Of a stretch of 64,000 nt of DNA, positions 58,050-64,000 are shown piece by piece. The position numbers were made by a program, and so were the translations under genes. Every line of letters begins with the position of its first letter. Positions within the stretch are counted from its first letter, which is position 1. Below the pieces are notes generated by a model that was not told the DNA's origin, did not search any database, and saw only the letters and a program-made list of their open reading frames with translations. This DNA comes from Solea solea (Eukaryota; Chordata; Actinopteri; Pleuronectiformes; Soleidae), in assembly GCF_958295425.1 (NCBI RefSeq), contig NC_081153.1:3436888-3500887 (forward strand). The letters are read 5' to 3'.

Positions 58050-58301
58050 ATATGTGTGATCCTTTGTACACTTACTTCATACTGCATTTTCATCTTGATA
58101 ATGTGTATATATATAGTTATGTATAGTTTTTCTTCCTGGACAGTCTTTTTTTTCAATTTAATTTTAACAAAATTTAAAAATGTTATACTGCTGACTGCAA
58201 ATTGCACCAAAGGGAGTTGCACTCCAATTTCGTTGTACACAATACAATGACAATAAAGGTTATTCTATTCTATTCTATTCTATTCTATTCTATTCTATTC
58301 T
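58050..58301 (+). mobile_element. LINE 3' tail ending in (TTCTA)n
   Basis: GCACTCCAATTTCGTTGTAC and ACAATGACAATAAAGG are followed by about eight TTCTA pentamers (58261-58301). This is the usual form of a fish LINE tail that ends in a short tandem repeat. No coding part is recognisable upstream. Confidence 0.65.
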
Positions 58302-58389
58302 ATAATCTGGTGGCTTATTGCGTCTCCCATTTTCCTTCTCTCAGATGCCACAGTTATAAGATTGCATGCATGTGCAGCCATTGTTGCTT

Positions 58390-59132
58390 GTTTACTCCAT
58401 ATCTCTGGCTCCTTCCAAGATAGCAAGAAACTTGGGTGTCATGATTGACCTTAGACAGATCATGTGGTCGGCCATGTCACTTTGCACTATTCAATATAAG
58501 AAAAACCAGGCCATACCTGACCAAACAGGCTACCCAGTTCGTAGTACAGGCTTTGGTCATCTACCTCAACTACTGCTACGCCCTGCTAACAGGCCCCCCG
58601 ACCTGTGCTGTGAAACCGCTACAGGTGGTCCAGAACTCTGCAGCGCGTCTGGTCTTCATTCAGCCTAAAAGGACACATGTTGTCACCCTTCTGTTCATTG
58701 AGCTCCACTGGCTACCCTTATAGCCTAGCCTACAAAGTACTTCATGGGTCTGCTCCCACCCACTTAAATGCTCTTCTAAAGGCTGATGTTACCCCTCGAC
58801 TACTCTGTTCATCAAAGGATTATCGTCTGGCGGTAACAACACCCCGCACAAGACAATCCAGACTCTTTTCGTGTGACGTTCCAAGCTGGTGGAAATGACC
58901 CACCGAGTGCTACCACCAGAACAGGGGCGTCCCTGTCTATCTTCAAAAAGCTCTTGAAGACCCAGTTCTTCGAAGAGCATCTTCTGTCCTATAGCACTTA
59001 CCTTACCCCCTTCCCCTGCACGATCTCCTTCTGCACTTCTGCACTCTTTCCTAGACTTCTTCTTCATAGCTTATTCCTCTTTTGTAAGTCACTCTGGATA
59101 AAAGTGTCTGCTAAATGCTTAAATGTAAATGT
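58390..59132 (+). pseudogene. L2-like LINE: decayed end of ORF2 and 3' tail
   Basis: Plus-strand frames carry the end of an L2-type ORF2 protein in pieces: ARNLGVMID at about 58415, then in another frame FALFNIRKTRPYLTKQATQ and NSAARLVFIQPKRTHV, then in a third HGSAPTHLNALLKADVTPR, and finally SLSIFKKLLKTQFFEEHLL. At least three frame changes separate them, so it is non-functional. The 3' tail (58990-59130) ends GTAAGTCACTCTGGATAAAA then GTGTCTGCTAAATGC. The 5' part is missing, as usual for LINE insertions. Sister fragments are at 7592 and 14728. Confidence 0.9.
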
Positions 59133-62100
59133 TTAACCATTGTTTACTGTTGATTGCTTTGTAGCTATGCCAGAGCATGGACAGACGGGTCCTGACGGGC
59201 TCGTGTCGGGCCAGTTTTGGACATAAATCCAGAAATGATTGTCGGGTCTTGGTCCGGTTTTGGTCAATTGACATGGTGATTTCAGAAAATGAAAAGTAAT
59301 TGACCTAGTGTTTCTGTGAGAGAGAGAATCTGTGTCTCTCACATGACAACCAAAATATTTTTAGCGATTTGTATGCAAGTGCAGAGGCGTCTTAATAAAT
59401 GCAGCCAACCATGTTTTTGTTTTTCAAAACAGTGAAGAGTGAAAACATCGAGGGAGTTGGTGGCGAATTTCAAAAAGTTCACCTCACAGTTGCAGCTGCA
59501 GCTTGTGAGCATGTGGCCGGTCTGTCTCTCTTGTTGATAGTGCCACTGCAAACAGGCTTCACTCACCTCTGTGACTGTCCAGAGGGGTCACTTCCACTTC
59601 CCCTTTTTCTCTCAAAGTCAGTTTCACCTCCTCTCTCCTCAGCTGTCATTCTTTCCTCTGCTTTTTGTCTTGTTTTCCTGCCTCCTGTCCTCCCATTGCT
59701 CCAGCGTAATCTTCCCCCGGAAACCACTCCAGGACTCCTTTGTAGAAGCAGCACAGTACATGAATTTTACAGCGGTTTCACACAGCCTTTTGTCAATACT
59801 CCCACTGACCATGGCAGGTTCACTCTTCCCATAGAGCCCAACACACACACACACACACACACTAACACACTGTGTGTGCTGTGTGCATACACACACACAA
59901 CCCAGCATGACCCCAGAAGTCCATGAGAGCACAAACACGAAGACTCACAAAAATCCACAATTCTCTTCTCGGAATCATGCAGCATATTCAGAACACAGAT
60001 GAAATGCCTCAGATCAAAGACGTTCTGATGCTTGCCTGATGTTTTATTGATCATAAACTATGTTTTCAAGAGTATTTTTTGAAGGGCGTGAATATTAGCT
60101 GCAAAAATTATCTACTTCTGGCGGAGTGAGCATTCCTTTTGCTCTCAGCGGCAGCAGCGGGGCTGATGGAGGAGATGTTGCTCCTAATGTGACATATTAA
60201 AAGAAAAATCTCTCCCCCCACACATGTCACACTTATGACTTTGGACAGTTCTCGCTACAGTTTTTGGGCGTAAACAAGTCTCCTTCAAAGGAGGGGAACA
60301 AGAAAGGCGAGATGCTGAAAGACTCAATGAGCAAATCTAAGAGCACTTTCCCTCCCTGTGAATAACTGTGAGCACTTACACGCGGCGACAGCGTCCTGCA
60401 TGATTAAAGATACAAGCCCATTTTCTGCTTAGCAACACTAACACTTCCGCTAACACTTCCATAAAGTTGAATTAGACATAAAAACTTAAGTAAATATTAA
60501 ATGCAGGCGTCATCCATGCTCATTTCTACATGTTTGACATCTCAGAGTGTGTTTGAGAGACGTGTCCACACAAACACGGCACATCACCGTGCACACGCGT
60601 GATTTGTGCTTCCTGTTGGTATTTACCTCAAAAGCAGCAAACAAATAAGTCCCGTCTGGAGGGAGGAGCTGTTGGTCTGCTCTGACGATGAAGACATGGT
60701 ACATGGTGGAAATGCAGCCCGGGGTTCCAGGGGAGTCTCCCAGTGTGTGCTGCAGACCTGACCTTGCACATCAACATGTAACCTGAATGCAGTCTGTCTT
60801 TCCTGGACATCTTGTTGCTGTCTGTTTCCCCTTTTTTGTCTGCCAATTATATCGCTGCAAAAAAAAAGAAAAAAGTTAAGTTGGAAAGTTTCTCAGAGGA
60901 GGAAGAGGACAGACATGGAGGATGTACAACGCTGTACTGTAAGGTTAATGTGGCAGACCTAGAAACTGTAACAAAGTCAGATATTTTCCAAGCCAGCTAT
61001 TATTTATTCTCCTCTCTTCTTTCTCTCATATTGATACATGCTGTGGTCCAGCTGAGGGACAGAAGTTCACAATGTGAGGCAGATCATTTGAGAGCAGAAT
61101 ACTGTTTATTTTCTTTCTTTTTTTAGTATCTGGTGACATGGAGTTGTTGATGCACCAGTCTGACAGTATTGTGGTGACGTCAGATGCCAGACGTGACAGT
61201 CAGGGCTACTTTTTGTAACAACTGGGACAAAGTTAGGTCAATTCCCCCAATCGAGCATAAATAATCTTTTCAAATAATATTGACTTTTTCACTCTCAATT
61301 TGAACAGGAATTTTCCCAAACTGTAATCAAATCAATTAACGTTTTTACCTCGGCTTTAAATTGGCAACATTAGAAGAGACAACTCGATTTCCAGGAAATG
61401 TGTCACTATCAAGTTTAACCCGCCTTCTTGAAACTGGATTACTCTTCAATCTTCAAACGCGTATGAATCTCCTTGACAGCGAGTCTCGTGTTTGAGTAAG
61501 CACGTCTTTTTTCTGAAGTAATCTGTCCGTATCAAATACGTCCTGCAGTCAAAACGACAGGCTCCCGTGTCAACACACACCTAATGTGGTTCTCCTGACT
61601 CTGCAGAGGGTAATACACTGATTCCACGAGGTCGGAACACTTTGTCCGTTCTTTGCTCATTTTCTCACTCTCTGTCTTTCTCTTCACATGTCGTGCCTCC
61701 CTCGGTTTTCCCTCATTTATCGACACTTTTAGAGAATTCCATGGCTGATATTTATGAGCATAAATAACTATCCAATATCCTATCTCTGCCTGTCATTTTC
61801 TGTCATTTCCTCAGATCCCGCCCCGCCCCCACCCCCTTTCTCCTTTTTCTCTATATTGCACCTGTCTCTCAAACGTTTTAGTTATCTCCGGAGTCCTCTT
61901 TATCCCCCCCATCCCCCCATCCCGACTGCCACTGCTCTTTCTCTCGGTACCTTTCCTCAGCCCCCTTTCTTTTCCTTTTTTTCTTTCCATGCCTGTCTTC
62001 TCCTGACAGAGGTGGCTCTCAATCTCTCAATCTCTGCAGAGTTACTTTATCATGAAGCAGTCTGCAGCCTGCAGTGTGGCATGGGGGGGGGGGGTTCTGA

Positions 62101-62764
62101 TTTCTGTTACATAGTCAAATTGCACACACGTGATAAGATGACACCTCGCAGTCGAGCCCCATCCCATTTGCAGAAGCCGTCACTGTCTCATCAGCGTGGT
62201 GCACCCCCCCCTGTTTCCTGAAGACAGAGTGAGATTGCTGTACACACACAGCCCAGCACTACATCCCAAAGCTATTAGTTCCTGACAGCATCCTCCATTC
62301 AGGCCTGTCTGCCTTCCCTCCCCACACACACACACACACAACTCGTGGGACTCGCCTCTCTGCACGCCACGCCGCACCCCTTTAATAGCTTTCCACGCTG
62401 CAATCTAGCCGCCCGCCCGCCGAGTCAATTGAGTGTATTATATTTGTAATTGGAGGCTATTGATTGACAGACTGCGAGTGCTCACAGGACAAAATAAAAC
62501 CGTGGGAGCCTCCAACTATGTGCACAAAAAAAGCAAAAGCACAAAGGATTTCTCTCTCACTCTTTCTCTCTTTTTTAGGAGCAGGAATCAACAGGCTTGC
62601 ATGACACAGTAGGCGTTTCCCACACTCACACACAGATGCTGACACTTGCCGAAAACGAGGCTCGTGAAACACCCGCGGTCCTTGGTACAAGGTCGTTCCC
62701 TGCGGGAGACACGAGGGTGGGTGTGTTCCAGCAGACAATGCCGTATCAGAAGAAGATCTCCCAG
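59133..62764. other. Non-coding stretch
   Basis: No gene is recognised. (CA)n lies at 59840-59861, a pyrimidine-rich run at about 61780-62000, and ten G at 62084-62093. The frames at 59399-59926 and 61754-62221 are low-complexity readings of these tracts. Confidence 0.6.
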
Positions 62765-63540
62765 CACCCAATCCAATCCAACTTTAATTATAAAGCACTT
62801 TAAATACAACACAGTTGGCCAAAGTGCTGTACGCAGACATATAAGATAAACATGTAAAAAATAGGGCAGTCAATAGATCTATCTTCCTTTTTAAACACAG
62901 AACTACACATGTGATTTCTAAGAGACTCAGAAGTGAGTGCCAACCAGGTCATCTTAAAATAATATTAATATTTTTTTTTTACAGTCAAGGCAAAGGATCG
63001 CAACTTCCGGTCATTGTCAATAAATTGTGCCGTGACGCCCAGGTAGCTTTTGTTTTAACGATGGTTCTTAAAATGAAACCTTCCGCCCCAACAATCCCTC
63101 ACCTCTCTCCATCTTCAGCTACTGTCTCAGTCTCTCCTACAGTATCTGACTGACTGCAGGCAAGTGACAGATGATCGGAGGTCAGCGCACACCAGAAGTA
63201 AACAAACAACTAACGCATTAACTTTGACAGCCGAGTAAAAAAACAATAAAAGACAGTAAAACAATAAGAAAAAACTCTTAAACTGAGTTAAAAGCCAAAA
63301 CCTGATTCCACAGTTTTGCAGCAGCGACTGAAAATGCGGGGTCGCCCCTTTGATTTTCCTCTTTGTCTCAGCGACAGCTAACGGTGACTGATCTGCCAGC
63401 GTCAGGGAGCGTACGGCTGAAACGGCTCGGACAGATACTGTGGGACGAGACCATGAAGACATTTAAACACAATTAAAAGAACTGGGAACCAGTGAAGCTA
63501 AAACTGGAGTAATGTGTTCTGTGCCTGCTGTACCTCAAGT
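62765..63540 (-). repeat. Worn interspersed repeat (LINE-like UTR text)
   Basis: The left part (CCAACTTTAATTATAAAGCAC, CCAAAGTGCTGTACG) and the right part (CCACAGTTTTGCAGCAGCGACTGAAAA, GACCATGAAGACATTTAAACA, GGAACCAGTGAAGCTAAAACTGGAGTAATGTG) have the wording of a common fish interspersed element. The strand is uncertain and the middle is diverged. Confidence 0.5.
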
Positions 63541-63815
63541 CAGTGCTGTGTCCTCAGAAGACTAGCCATGCAAACCTGTGTGTGTGTGTGTGTGTGCGTG
63601 TTTATTTGTGTACTGTCGTTGCCAATTTTCAAAGAAGGCCTCATAAAAGTGTCATAACTGTACGTTAAACAACTCTGACATGTCGTCTCTCGCTCCCCTC
63701 CCCCCGCTCACATCTCCCTCCTTCCTTCCCCACACTTAATCAAGATCCATCGCTCCCAGGAGTCTCGCTGTCGGGGTGTGTGTGTGTGTGTGTGTGTATT
63801 TTGTTGAAATTTCAG
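63541..63815. other. Microsatellite-rich region before the edge exon
   Basis: (TG)n tracts lie at 63579-63599 and 63775-63798. ACTAGCCATGCAAACC just before the first tract matches the repeat at 28440-28460. Confidence 0.7.
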
Positions 63816-63822
63816 TATAAAT
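63816..63822 (+). promoter_or_regulatory. Candidate TATA box for the edge exon
   Basis: TATAAAT lies 38 nt before the ATG at 63860. A start 25-30 nt downstream would leave a 5' UTR of about 10-15 nt. Such short motifs are common by chance. Confidence 0.35.
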
Positions 63823-63859
63823 TAGTGCCTGTCACATCATTAATACATCACCCTTAAAT

Positions 63860-63964
63860 ATGTGCTCTCTCTTCATCAACACGACGCTGCTTTTTCTGTC
63901 ATTTCTTTCACAAGGTCAGGCGCAGCTGGAGGTCATGCAGATAGATGACGATGTGAAACTGCAA
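63860..63964 (+). CDS. Possible first coding exon: signal peptide plus start of ectodomain (partial)
   Basis: An ATG with A at -3 opens 35 codons that end exactly at CAA|GTAAGT, a strong 5' splice site. The peptide begins MCSLFINTTLLFLSFLSQ, a short n-region and hydrophobic core, followed by GQA as a plausible signal peptidase site. The mature part starts QLEVMQIDDDVKLQ, acidic and beta-strand-like, as at the start of an immunoglobulin-type or other extracellular domain. The exon length (105 nt) keeps phase 0. A TATA-like box lies 38 nt upstream. The rest of the gene would be beyond the window, so I cannot name it. The alternative reading is an internal exon entered at the TTTCTTTCACAAG acceptor (63902-63914), or chance. 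Confidence 0.45.
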
Positions 63965-64000
63965 GTAAGTGTCTTGGATTTTCAGTACATATATATATAT

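Overview
The window looks like nuclear DNA of a percomorph-type teleost fish. Most of it is non-coding and AT-moderate. It is rich in (CA)n/(TG)n microsatellites and carries several repeat classes familiar from teleosts: L2-like LINE tails, hAT and piggyBac-like MITEs, and a Ty3/Gypsy element. There are no bacterial-style operons. All reading here is by eye; no database search was run.

Only two stretches look like host protein-coding sequence. The first is a complete intronless TRIM gene at 23323-25026 (RING, two B-boxes, coiled coil, PRY/SPRY) of the large fish finTRIM/TRIM25-like immune E3 ligase group. The second is a possible first coding exon at the right edge (63860-63964): TATA box, ATG, a signal-peptide-like run and a consensus splice donor. 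It would begin a secreted or membrane protein that continues outside the window.

The main mobile element is an apparently intact Ty3/Gypsy LTR retrotransposon at 33838-41766. It has 733-bp LTRs that I could not tell apart by eye, a Gag with PNMA-like architecture and one CCHC knuckle, and a 1558-codon Pol (protease, RT, RNase H, D,D35E integrase). Gag and Pol overlap in the -1 frame. At the last codons of gag lies a perfect slippery heptamer TTTAAAC, followed after 6 nt by a 7-bp stem, so the gag-pol switch can be read directly from the sequence. The U3 region holds three 21-bp tandem repeats with CRE-like TTACGTCA sites. No target-site duplication is visible.

Other structure, left to right. 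Family A is a TIR element at 2360-3294, 4670-5178 and 16497-17145, with a fragment near 47284; its first copy carries a nested hAT MITE whose empty site can be read in the second copy. There is a perfect 24-bp-stem hairpin at 3698-3750 and a 400-bp hAT MITE with an exact 8-bp duplication at 6854-7253. Two piggyBac-like MITE copies lie at 9095-9360 and 12045-12516, a 39-bp perfect palindrome at 11208-11246, and a local duplication at 11630-11896 / 13461-13725. A degenerate LINE with an internal deletion occupies 19985-21060. A 21-bp minisatellite with higher-order organisation lies at 25378-25936. A TIR element at 55116-56312 has a core made of a 19-bp minisatellite open in all three forward frames. 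L2-type LINE remnants lie at 7592, 14728, 50440 and 58390.
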